Made by a program: the position numbers and the translations under genes. A stretch of 64,000 nucleotides of DNA from an uncultured Pseudomonadota bacterium. GTDB lineage: Bacteria > Pseudomonadota > Gammaproteobacteria > Methylococcales > Methylomonadaceae. The notes under the pieces are model-generated. The model saw only the letters and a list, made by a program, of their open reading frames with translations. It was not told the DNA's origin and ran no database searches. Of the stretch, positions 19,398-28,644 are shown piece after piece. Numbering within the stretch: position 1 is the first letter of the stretch; each line of letters starts with the position of its first letter. The DNA lies in assembly GCA_903867225.1 (NCBI GenBank), contig CAIPQN010000042.1, positions 38,992 through 102,991 on the forward strand. The letters are read 5' to 3'.

Positions 19398-20939
19398 TTA
19401 AGCGACCAAAGGCGGAACACCGATAATCGTTAATCCCATGTCTTGAAGCATGGCAACATCTAAAGGTGAGATTGTTCTCACCTCCCCTTTTCCGATGGCA
19501 TCTGACATTAAATCGTTTGCAACCATCACATGATAATACGCTGAACCATCGCCAGCACTGGCAGGATCTAAAGCCACTGGATTATTTCCATTCGCGGCTT
19601 GAGCGTGTGTTCCTGTGAAAACAGGCGAATTATTTTGCATTGAAACTAACGCATCGTAAGGGGTTTTCAAACCACCTGTTGCATCAAGATTTCCCGTGAA
19701 TGCTAAACCATGCAAAATTTCATGCGTCAAAATGCTGGTTAAATCGTATTTTCCCGCGACAGGCGTGCCGCTGAATGACATTTGACTAAGATTTGCGAGA
19801 TTGATGTAAAGCGTTGCATCAGGCATTGAACCATTAGAATCCATTCCAGACACCGAATCAGCCAAAAATTCTGTCGTTTGTGACGCACCATTTGAACTGG
19901 TTGAATTCACCATACTAGCCGTTGCTTCGGCTAATGTTTTGGGAGTCGTTTGTTCGGTTAAAATTTGAAGATTAAATGTCGCTTTTGAGCTGATATATTG
20001 CCCGATATTCTCCAACGCGGTTTTAACATTCGCTTCCACATTCGCAAGATTGCTGCCCAAATTGGCTTTGCTGAAATCGACTGAATACTTAAGATTTGTA
20101 CCGCCAGAAATCGTAGTAGGTGTGGCTGGTGTGGTCGGGTCTGTGACCGTTACACCCCATGAATTCCAATACCGAAATGATCCTGTGATTTCCCATGACG
20201 CATTGAGCGTTTTATCGGCGAATTGAATTTGAGAACCTGTTGCGGATTGATTCACGTCAACATAAGCCACATCGTTTCCATTTTTATCCGAAACAACGAC
20301 CGTTCCACCTTGAACATCGTAGGAATAATCGCTCGAATTGCCATCGAAAACGATAGTTTCAACGGTACGGGAAACCTCCACGCCTGTGACACCATGAGCC
20401 AGCGTGATTTTTTCCTGCCCCGAATTGCCATAAACTATCAAATCGTTAGTTGTTGCGGTGAAATTTTGATTTTTGTCTAATTGGATTTCAGACAAATTGA
20501 AAACAGCATTTCCCAACGTGTCCAATGACAGCGTTCCAACGGCATTTGAAAAATTCAATGCTTCGTTGTGATTAGCTGCAACGCTAATGGTCGCTAAATT
20601 TCCCGCCGCTGAATTGATTGCCAATGTGCCTTGCGTTGAAACTAATGCACTCGAATCGAATTTAATACCGCTCAACGTGACTGATTCCACGGACGAATCA
20701 ATTTTGATGCCGCTGATATTTTGAGCGATAGTGATTTTTTCAGAACCTGTATTGCCGTGAATACTCAAACCGTTAGTTTTTACGGTGTACGATTGATTAA
20801 CGCCGATATTTACATCTGTTCCAGTAATCGTAGTCGGTGCAGGAACTTTTCTGTGTGAAAACGAATTGAACGGATTGAAATTAAACATCGAATTAAAATC
20901 AAACATCGAATTAAATAATGAATCGTAGTTATTGAACAT
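19398..20939 (-). CDS. Predicted secreted zinc metalloprotease with repeated beta-rich N-terminal modules
   Basis: HEXXH in LTHEILHGLAFTG; duplicated modules (TNGLSIHGNTGSEKITIA / TNDLIVYGNSGQEKITLA). Confidence 0.7.
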   Translation of the reverse strand: MFNNYDSLFNSMFDFNSMFNFNPFNSFSHRKVPAPTTITGTDVNIGVNQSYTVKTNGLSIHGNTGSEKITIAQNISGIKIDSSVESVTLSGIKFDSSALVSTQGTLAINSAAGNLATISVAANHNEALNFSNAVGTLSLDTLGNAVFNLSEIQLDKNQNFTATTNDLIVYGNSGQEKITLAHGVTGVEVSRTVETIVFDGNSSDYSYDVQGGTVVVSDKNGNDVAYVDVNQSATGSQIQFADKTLNASWEITGSFRYWNSWGVTVTDPTTPATPTTISGGTNLKYSVDFSKANLGSNLANVEANVKTALENIGQYISSKATFNLQILTEQTTPKTLAEATASMVNSTSSNGASQTTEFLADSVSGMDSNGSMPDATLYINLANLSQMSFSGTPVAGKYDLTSILTHEILHGLAFTGNLDATGGLKTPYDALVSMQNNSPVFTGTHAQAANGNNPVALDPASAGDGSAYYHVMVANDLMSDAIGKGEVRTISPLDVAMLQDMGLTIIGVPPLVA

Positions 20940-21101
20940 AAATGACCTCGTCTAAAAAGTTTTGGTTAACACAACTGCTAAAAAGCATCATTTGCAAAAT
21001 GATGACTTCGATGCAATCTTAGCGATAAGTGTACCAAATTATTAAATAATTTATCTATTTGAAAAATATCTATTTTTGTAAAAAATACTTGTGTAAAAAA
21101 T

Positions 21102-21135
21102 GGGTTAAAAGAACCACAACTGGTTTTTTTAACCC
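21102..21135. terminator. Hairpin terminator
   Basis: gggttaaaagaacca-caac-tggtttttttaaccc, ~15-bp stem with one G-U. Confidence 0.75.
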
Positions 21136-21146
21136 TGTATCAAAAC

Positions 21147-21899
21147 TTACAACGAATCGCCAATGGTTTTGTGATAAAAAGGCCAATTCGTGACGTGTAG
21201 ATATTTTCGTATGGGCGATTTAATGACCGATACACAAAGCGCAATCGAAAATAAACACCACACTGCCGCATATTCATTCGGATCATCAGTCGTAATGTCT
21301 GAAATCCAAGGTCCCATGAAATAGTGAAACAACACGAATTTCCATGATCCGTAAAGTGTTGGCAAAACAAATGCCACCAAAATATACGCCAAAACGTGCA
21401 AGCCCCAATTAAAATTAAATAGCCATTCAACAGGGTGCGAAAGCAAGCCATTCAACGGCATTTGCCATGCAATGTGCCACGCGCCAGAAACGGAACAAAT
21501 ATGCGGACCACAGAAACCTTCTGTTCCAATCACGCATTCACCCGCCCACGCGAACGGATACATTTTAAACAAAATCAAAATCGAACCCGCTGCACTCATT
21601 GTGTAAACAGCGGTGCGGATTTTTAATTTCACACTTTCAGGAATGAAATACATTGCCACCATATTGACAAAAAACGGCTGAAACGCAACGTGCAAATAAC
21701 CCAGCATCGTCAGTATTTGATTATTCGGGTTGTCACACAAATCGATATAAACGTAAGTGAACGCCTGCAATAATTCCATTAGCGCAAAATACGTTAATGG
21801 AATCCATAATTCTTTTGATTCGCCTTTTTTTGCAATGTAATAAGCCGTCCCTAAACCAACCGCTGCTAATACACCCGATGCTTCACCACTCCAACACAT
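21147..21899 (-). CDS. DUF5765-like multi-pass membrane protein
   Basis: MCWSGEASGVLAAVGLGTAYYIAKKGE...; at least six hydrophobic segments; family name recalled, not searched. Confidence 0.6.
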   Translation of the reverse strand: MCWSGEASGVLAAVGLGTAYYIAKKGESKELWIPLTYFALMELLQAFTYVYIDLCDNPNNQILTMLGYLHVAFQPFFVNMVAMYFIPESVKLKIRTAVYTMSAAGSILILFKMYPFAWAGECVIGTEGFCGPHICSVSGAWHIAWQMPLNGLLSHPVEWLFNFNWGLHVLAYILVAFVLPTLYGSWKFVLFHYFMGPWISDITTDDPNEYAAVWCLFSIALCVSVIKSPIRKYLHVTNWPFYHKTIGDSL

Positions 21900-21936
21900 G
21901 ATTTTTCCTCATCAAATTTTATAATTATTATTTTAG

Positions 21937-21957
21937 TAATTCTCATTATGAGAATTA
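21937..21957. promoter_or_regulatory. 21-bp palindromic operator-like site
   Basis: TAATTCTCAT-T-ATGAGAATTA, perfect dyad 38 bp upstream of the DUF5765-like gene. Confidence 0.6.
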
Positions 21958-22279
21958 AATAGCCTCAGGAATAGGATAACAAAACCTTTGGGCATAAATT
22001 CCATCATCTGTCGTTAATTGTCAAAATTAACATATCGAGTTTATGCTCGAATATCATCAAAAAATGTCTGTTGAGTCGGGAGTGCCGCTCTAAATTGCTG
22101 TCATTTTTGGAATCACAGTGAAGAAATCTTAGCCAAATTATCTCATTTCAACTCAAATAATCGGGAAATTATTTTTGCCTGAATCTTAAAAAAAATGTCG
22201 CAAATAATTGACCATTAATTTAACAATGGTTTATATTTTGCCGCGTACAAAATTTTCCAATTTTAAAAGGGTGATTTCA

Positions 22280-22465
22280 ATGACAATGACAATAGCAGCA
22301 ATGATTCCAACTATCACACAAACCCTTGCGGGGATAAACAATCCAGAACCAGTTAAACAGATTGGTTCTGCAGATATTGAAGCCAGTGCAGGGGCAAGTT
22401 GCTCAGGAGCTTCAACAGGTAGTGTGGGGAGTTCTTGTGGAAATTCCATCGATACTTACGCTTAA
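22280..22465 (+). CDS. Orphan 61-aa Cys/Ser/Gly-rich peptide
   Basis: AAAAGGGTG Shine-Dalgarno 5-8 nt before ATG; ...EASAGASCSGASTGSVGSSCGNSIDTYA*; followed by a hairpin. Confidence 0.6.
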   Translation: MTMTIAAMIPTITQTLAGINNPEPVKQIGSADIEASAGASCSGASTGSVGSSCGNSIDTYA

Positions 22466-22477
22466 AAATATATTTCA

Positions 22478-22504
22478 CTGCACGGACGACAATTGTTCGT
22501 GCAG
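22478..22504 (+). terminator. Hairpin downstream of the small peptide gene
   Basis: ctgcacggac-gacaatt-gttcgtgcag, 10-bp stem; no strong T tract. Confidence 0.5.
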
Positions 22505-22565
22505 TTCTGACAAATAATACCTTTCATGCCGTTTCCAAAATCAGTACGCTACTCGATTAACCCGT

Positions 22566-23966
22566 TCATTTTTCTGCTTGTTGTCTGTCCAAAATAATTA
22601 AATCACCGCCTAACGCCTTGTGCAACGCTACATTTTGCTGTGCGATAGTCGCTAAACTTTCAATTTGTAAAATTTGCGTTTGATACGTTGTTTGCTGCGC
22701 TTGTAAAACATCGAGAAATCCCGTCAAGCCTTTTTCATAACGTTCGGTTGCAATATCTAGCACAGTTTGATTTGAGTGAATCGCTTGCGACAAAGCGTCA
22801 TAACGTTGTGATTCATTTCGATATGAAACTAACGCGTTTTCGACTTCTTGAAATGCCGTTAAAACGGTTGATTGATACGCTAAAAAGGCTTGTTCAAATT
22901 GCGCGTCTTTCGCTTCGATATTTGCCTGCAACTTTCCCCAATTAAACAGCGGCATCGTAATGGTTGATGCACTTGACCACGATTTTCCCATTGGCGTGAA
23001 ATCGGTAATTTTCAAATTTTGCAGTCCAATAAACGCCGCTAAATTCACTTTCGGATACAGTTCAGCCGTCGCAATACTGACGTAAGCATTTGCAATCGCC
23101 ATTTGTCGTTCGGCTTTGCGAATATCGGGGCGACGTTGCAGTAATTCAGACGGTAAATTTGTGATTGAAAGTGTTGAAGTTGGAATTGGTTTTGAATCAG
23201 AAAAACGTTTCGCCAGCGCATTCGGTTCACGTCCAAGTAAAACACTCAACGCATGAATCGCGTGTTTAATTTCGGTTTCATAACGCGGTAAATTTGCCGC
23301 TGTGTTATCAAATTGAGCTTGCGCTTGTGCGACTTCCAACGCGTTCGCCAAACCATTTTGTTGACGGACTTGTGTGAGTTTGACTGTTTCAGCCTGTGCG
23401 GCAAGTAATTCTTGAAGCGTGGCGACGAGTTTTTGATTCGTTCGCAACAAAATATATTCTCGCGCCACTTCGCCTTGTAACGTCAATAAAACATCGTGAC
23501 TATTTTCTGTTTCAATTTCAATCGACGCATCAGCGGCTTCGATGGCGCGTTGAATGCCACCAAAAAAATCAATTTCCCATGCCGCATCAAAACCGAGTTG
23601 AAAGATATTGATTGCTTGATTTGCAATGGGATTTACACCACCTGCAGATGAATTATTAAATCGACGACTAGCGACATTTTTCGCACTCAAACTCGGCAAA
23701 CCTGTTGCGATTGTTTCACGTCGTAAAATCCGCGCTTCTTTTACACGCGACAACGCTTGTTTTAAATTCAAATTAGCTGTCGTCGCTTCAACAATTAAGC
23801 CGTTTAACGTCTCGTCATTAAACGATTTCCACCATTCAGAAGCTGTTTTTTGTGTGGCAACGTCTTCGCTCCATTTTTCAGGTATTGGTATTTCGGGCGG
23901 CTTATAATCTCGTCCGACAACGCAAGCATTTAAAACTAACGGCAAGATAAAAATTAACTTTTTCAT
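22566..23966 (-). CDS. RND/ABC efflux outer membrane lipoprotein (NodT/TolC family)
   Basis: Lipobox LPLVLNACVVG; LLQRRPDIRKAERQMAIANAYVSIATAELYPKVNL. Confidence 0.92.
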   Translation of the reverse strand: MKKLIFILPLVLNACVVGRDYKPPEIPIPEKWSEDVATQKTASEWWKSFNDETLNGLIVEATTANLNLKQALSRVKEARILRRETIATGLPSLSAKNVASRRFNNSSAGGVNPIANQAINIFQLGFDAAWEIDFFGGIQRAIEAADASIEIETENSHDVLLTLQGEVAREYILLRTNQKLVATLQELLAAQAETVKLTQVRQQNGLANALEVAQAQAQFDNTAANLPRYETEIKHAIHALSVLLGREPNALAKRFSDSKPIPTSTLSITNLPSELLQRRPDIRKAERQMAIANAYVSIATAELYPKVNLAAFIGLQNLKITDFTPMGKSWSSASTITMPLFNWGKLQANIEAKDAQFEQAFLAYQSTVLTAFQEVENALVSYRNESQRYDALSQAIHSNQTVLDIATERYEKGLTGFLDVLQAQQTTYQTQILQIESLATIAQQNVALHKALGGDLIILDRQQAEK

Positions 23967-23967
23967 T

Positions 23968-24393
23968 TTATGGGTTTGCTCGTAAACAGGAAAAAATGTC
24001 TTTCACATCAACATAAATGAAATAAAAAACGGGCGTGTCAAAAAGTAGGATTTCGTCGTAACGGATTTGAGTTTGTTCGCAGGTTTTTGAGCAATTGGTT
24101 TCGTCCAACGTGATGCAATACGTCACAGGGATTTCAACCTTGTCGCCGTTTTTGTGAATGCCATCGACAATAAATTCATAAAAATGCGCGAAAAAATCAT
24201 CAAAGTTTTTTCGGTCAAAATCTAAATCTGCAAAGGCGGCGGATTCGTCGATGGGTTTGAAAGATTGAATGTTTCGTGCAACAAAAAAATTTTCGACTGT
24301 TGGTAAAATCAACTCACGTTTAATTTTTTCGACATTTTTAACGCCAAAATAGCCAACAAACTGACTTTTGGATTTTGAGCTAAATTCAATCAT
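23968..24393 (-). CDS. Hypothetical protein
   Basis: 141-aa ORF, stop 1 nt before the OMF start codon; tight operon spacing; no recognised family. Confidence 0.6.
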   Translation of the reverse strand: MIEFSSKSKSQFVGYFGVKNVEKIKRELILPTVENFFVARNIQSFKPIDESAAFADLDFDRKNFDDFFAHFYEFIVDGIHKNGDKVEIPVTYCITLDETNCSKTCEQTQIRYDEILLFDTPVFYFIYVDVKDIFSCLRANP

Positions 24394-24657
24394 TTAAACT
24401 GTTTGGGTGAGTTTTAATTCTTTACGAACTATATCGTTAATTAACGCTTCTAATTTTTTACGATTTGAACCATAGTTTTTATTGATAAAATCTAAAATGT
24501 CACCGTGAATTTTTACAGGTTCAGGTTCTAAACAGCCTTCTCTGAATTCATTCATTTGTTCGTCATTGATAATTCCAATTGAATGAAATCCGCTCATCGT
24601 GTCATAAACAGCCTCAAGCACTTTACTGTTATTTTTAATTTTCGTTTTAGTTTTCAT
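24394..24657 (-). CDS. Type II antitoxin, HigA-like N-terminus with BrnA-like C-terminus
   Basis: SKVLEAVYDTMSGFHSIGIINDEQMNEFREGCL then DILDFINKNYGSNRKKLEALINDIVRKEL. Confidence 0.6.
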   Translation of the reverse strand: MKTKTKIKNNSKVLEAVYDTMSGFHSIGIINDEQMNEFREGCLEPEPVKIHGDILDFINKNYGSNRKKLEALINDIVRKELKLTQTV

Positions 24658-24658
24658 T

Positions 24659-25036
24659 TTAAATTTCCGTTATCTCATTGGTTTTCACGGCAAGGGTAAT
24701 TTGAATGTCAGTGGCTGACAATATGATTTTAGCTGCCTTTTTTAATTCTTTTAATTGTTGCGAGTCGATGTTATCACGCTGATTTTTTTCAAATCCCAAC
24801 ATAAAAAACCAACGGTCATTTTTGTTAGTAGCAATCAATGTTCGGATGCTTCCACTTTTGCCACGATTCGGCAAAGCCACTCGCTTTTTAAAAACGCCAC
24901 CGCCTAAATCGGCATCAATTAAACCACGTTCCATTTCTTCAACCGCGTTAAGTAATAACGCATCGGTTAATTCTGTTTTTTCTAGCCAATTTGAAAAGTA
25001 GCGAGTTTTGAAAATGCGTTTGTTTGTTTCAATCAT
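24659..25036 (-). CDS. RelE/HigB-like type II toxin
   Basis: FKTRYFSNWLEKTELTDALL...GGGVFKKRVALPNRGKSGSIRTLIATNKNDRWFFMLGFEKNQRDNI. Confidence 0.8.
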   Translation of the reverse strand: MIETNKRIFKTRYFSNWLEKTELTDALLLNAVEEMERGLIDADLGGGVFKKRVALPNRGKSGSIRTLIATNKNDRWFFMLGFEKNQRDNIDSQQLKELKKAAKIILSATDIQITLAVKTNEITEI

Positions 25037-26384
25037 GGGTTAGGTAGATTTGTTGAATGGCTGAAAAATCCGCTTTAAATACGCGTAAACAATTCTTTTG
25101 TAATCTCTCATGTACGCCATCTAAAAACTCATTTCTTCCAAAATTAGGAATTACAAATTGATTCTTTACTACAGCAGTCGGCTTTACTTTTTGTAAGGTT
25201 AATTCATAACAAAGCTGTTTAGTTATATCACGTTGTATTTTTTCGTTATGGTCAATGAAACAGCTTTTATCCATATATTTCCAATCGAAAATGACAGTGT
25301 AGTTTAAATCTTGAAATACTAAATCAGGACGCATCCAACGTTTTTTATAATTAGGAAAACGAAATTCAATAAAAAATGGATCGTCAAAATCTTCTTTTTT
25401 GTAAATTGAGAAATAACCTGCTGATTTAGAATTTGAAACGTGTCTACTATTAAATACAATGTTTGTATCCGCATAAAGAATGCTATTTACTCCATTATTA
25501 AAATCTCTAAACGCCCACGTCGCACACATATCCTCCCAAACCGACGAAAAATTACTAATTCCCCAAAACGTTCCGTCTTCGTGCGGGTTGTCCATGTCTA
25601 ACTCGCCATAAAGAAACGTTTCAATCGCTTCGTAAAGTCGCCAATAATCTTCGTCTTTGTACGCGGTGCGTTTGTCGATGTCGTCTAAAACACCTTTGAG
25701 CGTGCGAATCGTGGTTTCAAATGTTTCTTCGTTAAACAACGATTCTTCATGACTTAAATGTTGCTCGCTGAAACGATGCGCCAATTCTTGCACACGCGGT
25801 TCGATGTCTTCTTCCAATTCGTTTTGCAATTCCGACACAATGAAACAAAACAAATCAATCAGCGTCGTTGATTCATAACGCAACGTTTGGCGCGGCAAAT
25901 CCATTTTGTCGATATAAATCACGTCATTCGGCAAATAAATCGCTCTGTCCAAATAGCGGTCAATTTTGGAATAATCGACTTTTTCATCTGCGCCAATGCG
26001 CCGTTCCATTTGGTCTAACGCCAAATCACGATAAACGTCTAACAAATTTTCGATTAACGCGATTTTGCTATAAAGCACCACGTCGTTATCTTCTTTGTTT
26101 TTGAAACGATAGCCGTCTTTTTCTTTCTGAATTTGGTCTTTTCCTGTGGGACGAGTGTCTAAAATGTTTTGTCGCCAATTGTCGCGTTCAAACTTTTGAA
26201 ACGTGCGATACATTTTGAAAAATAGCTCTTTCGTAGCCTCAAAATCATCTTCGGGAAAATCATCAAAACCGTGCGGCAAACGAAATTCGACTTCGCCTTT
26301 TTCATTTCGCCGAATACCGACAAAGGAATTCGTGCTTTCAGAATCACAGCGTTTGGTGAGTTTTAAGGTTTTGAAATTAAACAT
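25029..26384 (-). CDS. LlaJI/McrC-like restriction endonuclease subunit
   Basis: PD-(D/E)xK-like MRPDLVFQDLNYTVIFDWKYMDK; 8-nt overlap with the McrB-like gene. Confidence 0.7.
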   Translation of the reverse strand: MFNFKTLKLTKRCDSESTNSFVGIRRNEKGEVEFRLPHGFDDFPEDDFEATKELFFKMYRTFQKFERDNWRQNILDTRPTGKDQIQKEKDGYRFKNKEDNDVVLYSKIALIENLLDVYRDLALDQMERRIGADEKVDYSKIDRYLDRAIYLPNDVIYIDKMDLPRQTLRYESTTLIDLFCFIVSELQNELEEDIEPRVQELAHRFSEQHLSHEESLFNEETFETTIRTLKGVLDDIDKRTAYKDEDYWRLYEAIETFLYGELDMDNPHEDGTFWGISNFSSVWEDMCATWAFRDFNNGVNSILYADTNIVFNSRHVSNSKSAGYFSIYKKEDFDDPFFIEFRFPNYKKRWMRPDLVFQDLNYTVIFDWKYMDKSCFIDHNEKIQRDITKQLCYELTLQKVKPTAVVKNQFVIPNFGRNEFLDGVHERLQKNCLRVFKADFSAIQQIYLTHD

Positions 26385-28605
26385 TTTTGAAGTTATCTAT
26401 TTTCTCAATAAACAAATCCACCTGTGTCGCAAAATCCCCAAACGTAATCAGCGGTAATTCATCATGTTTTGTGTCTTTTCCAAATAGCAAATCAATCAAC
26501 GGTTTTTTATCGCGGTTAAAAACGCTGTCCCACAAGAAAAACATCAATTTGTTTTGAATGCTTGATTTTTGAATCACGTCGTCGGTGATGAAAAAATGCC
26601 CGATTTGTTTATCTTCAATGCCACGAATGGATTTGTGATTGCTTTTGATAAACGCATTCAATTTGCTGACAAATGCTTGCCATTCAACACGATTTTCAAA
26701 CGCCACGCCTTCGGCTGAAACCGTGTTTGAATCCACATCAATAAATTCCCATTCCCAACGGCGTTTGAATGCGCTATCCATGTAATAAATCGAACTATCC
26801 GACGTGTTCATGCTGGCGAGAATCGATAAATTTGGCGGAATTTTTATCGTTCGATTTTCAAAATGGCACAACAATTTTTTCTGCAAAATCTCGGTTTTAA
26901 TTTCTTCTTCGCCAAACAGATACGAAGTGACTTTTTTAACTTTTCCTTTTACGTTCGCATGTTCTGTTAAGTCACACAATTCAAGTAACCGATTAAAAAT
27001 AATTTCATTCACGCTCACTTCGTAACTCGACCAGCCGTCAGGTTCACGGTCAAGCAACTGAAAAATCGTGCCGAAAATCGCCGCCGAATTTCCACGATTG
27101 ATTTCGTCAATCACCAGTGCGACTTTTTCAACTTCGCTGTCGTTATCTTGCGCGGCGATGATGTTTTTGTAGGCTTGCGAAAGAGCTTTTAAAAAATGTC
27201 CTTCATAGAATTTATATTGCACATTACCGCCGACCGTTATCGGCATCAATTTTCCGACAAAATCGCCGTAAGTGTATTCAGGATGAAACACGGTTTTGAT
27301 GACGTTAGCAGGCATTTTTTCAACATCAATCAATAATTCATACGGAATAATATGCTTGTCGATTTGGTAACTTTTGCCCGTTCCAGGACTGCCGAAGAGG
27401 ATTTTTTGTTGGTAGGTTTTCATGTTTGTTTTTATCAACGATGTTGTTAATGGGTCTTTGATTATTTTTAAATTGGGTATGGTTAAAACATTTTTGGGAA
27501 TTTTCACACACTCGTCTAACCACAGTTTTTTTAAATTTTTTAAATTTGCAAAAGATTCAGGCAGTGTTTTTAATTGATTATTCTTTAATGCCAAATTTGT
27601 TAGATTGGTTAGGTTTCCAAAAAACTTGGGTAATGCAGTTAATTGATTTTCATGTAAGAATAATGCAGTTAGGTTAACCAAATTGCCAAAAGATTCAGGT
27701 AGTGTTTTTAATTGATTATTCTTTAATACCAAACCTGTTAGATTGGTTAGGTTTCCAAAAGACTTGGGTAATGCAGTTAATTGATTATCATATAAAGCCA
27801 AATCAGTTAAGGAAGTTAAATTACCAAGCGATTGTGGCAATTCAGTTAGTTGATTATCATGCAAAATTAAATTAGTTAAGGAAGTTAAATTACCAAGCGA
27901 TTCTGGTAATTTAGTTAATTTGTTACTTCGTAAATATAATTCATTTAAATTAATCAATTTTCCAATAGAACTTGGAACTTCTGTTAATTGATTACCTTCT
28001 AAATATAACTCTCGTAAAGAAATTAAATCACCAATAAATTCAGAAACGTTGGTTAATTTGTTATGTCCAAAACTTAAAATCCTTAAATTAGTCAGTCTAC
28101 CAATAGAATTTGGAATTTTTGTTAATTGATTGCCTTCTAATGCCAGCCAATCCAAAGAGGTTAAGTGACTAAGAAATTCAGGAAGATTTGTAAGTTGATT
28201 ATTATTTAAGTCTAACCTTTGTAAGTTGGTTAATTTGCTAATAACTTCTGGAATTTCTGTTAATTGATTACCGTTCAAATACAAAGCAGCTAAAGCAGTT
28301 AAATTCCCTAGAGATTCAGGAAGAGCTTTGAGTTGATTGTCTTGAAAACTTAGCTCTCTTAAATTTGTCAATTTGGCAATAGCTTCTGGAACTTCTGTTA
28401 ATTTATTTCCTTCTAAATCCAATTTTTGATTTATCCAAATAATTTTTTTATTTCGAGGTAATTGCTCATCTGAAATTTTATTTTCATCTGCCCAAACAAA
28501 AAGCTCATCCATCCATGCAGTGTCTTTTGGCAACGGTAATAAATGAGTTTGAATTTGTTGCTTTTGCCGTGATTGTAAAAGCGGTAAATTTGATTTTTGT
28601 GCCAT
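26377..28605 (-). CDS. Leucine-rich repeat protein fused to McrB-like AAA+ NTPase
   Basis: ~14 LRRs (LTELPQSLGNLTSLTDLALYDNQ type); Walker A GSPGTGKS; Walker B VALVIDEINRG; MNTSDSSI signature. Confidence 0.85.
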   Translation of the reverse strand: MAQKSNLPLLQSRQKQQIQTHLLPLPKDTAWMDELFVWADENKISDEQLPRNKKIIWINQKLDLEGNKLTEVPEAIAKLTNLRELSFQDNQLKALPESLGNLTALAALYLNGNQLTEIPEVISKLTNLQRLDLNNNQLTNLPEFLSHLTSLDWLALEGNQLTKIPNSIGRLTNLRILSFGHNKLTNVSEFIGDLISLRELYLEGNQLTEVPSSIGKLINLNELYLRSNKLTKLPESLGNLTSLTNLILHDNQLTELPQSLGNLTSLTDLALYDNQLTALPKSFGNLTNLTGLVLKNNQLKTLPESFGNLVNLTALFLHENQLTALPKFFGNLTNLTNLALKNNQLKTLPESFANLKNLKKLWLDECVKIPKNVLTIPNLKIIKDPLTTSLIKTNMKTYQQKILFGSPGTGKSYQIDKHIIPYELLIDVEKMPANVIKTVFHPEYTYGDFVGKLMPITVGGNVQYKFYEGHFLKALSQAYKNIIAAQDNDSEVEKVALVIDEINRGNSAAIFGTIFQLLDREPDGWSSYEVSVNEIIFNRLLELCDLTEHANVKGKVKKVTSYLFGEEEIKTEILQKKLLCHFENRTIKIPPNLSILASMNTSDSSIYYMDSAFKRRWEWEFIDVDSNTVSAEGVAFENRVEWQAFVSKLNAFIKSNHKSIRGIEDKQIGHFFITDDVIQKSSIQNKLMFFLWDSVFNRDKKPLIDLLFGKDTKHDELPLITFGDFATQVDLFIEKIDNFKNV

Positions 28606-28644
28606 ATTTTCTCCTTGTGTTGTGGCGATAAATTATTGCAATAA

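Noticed and set aside
22280-22465. Methanobactin precursor (MbnA) call for the Cys-rich peptide
   Set aside because: Cys spacing and leader do not match known MbnA cores and no mbnB/mbnC genes are nearby.
27430-28440. Repetitive DNA considered as a mobile or satellite array
   Set aside because: Explained by the leucine-rich repeat coding sequence on the minus strand.
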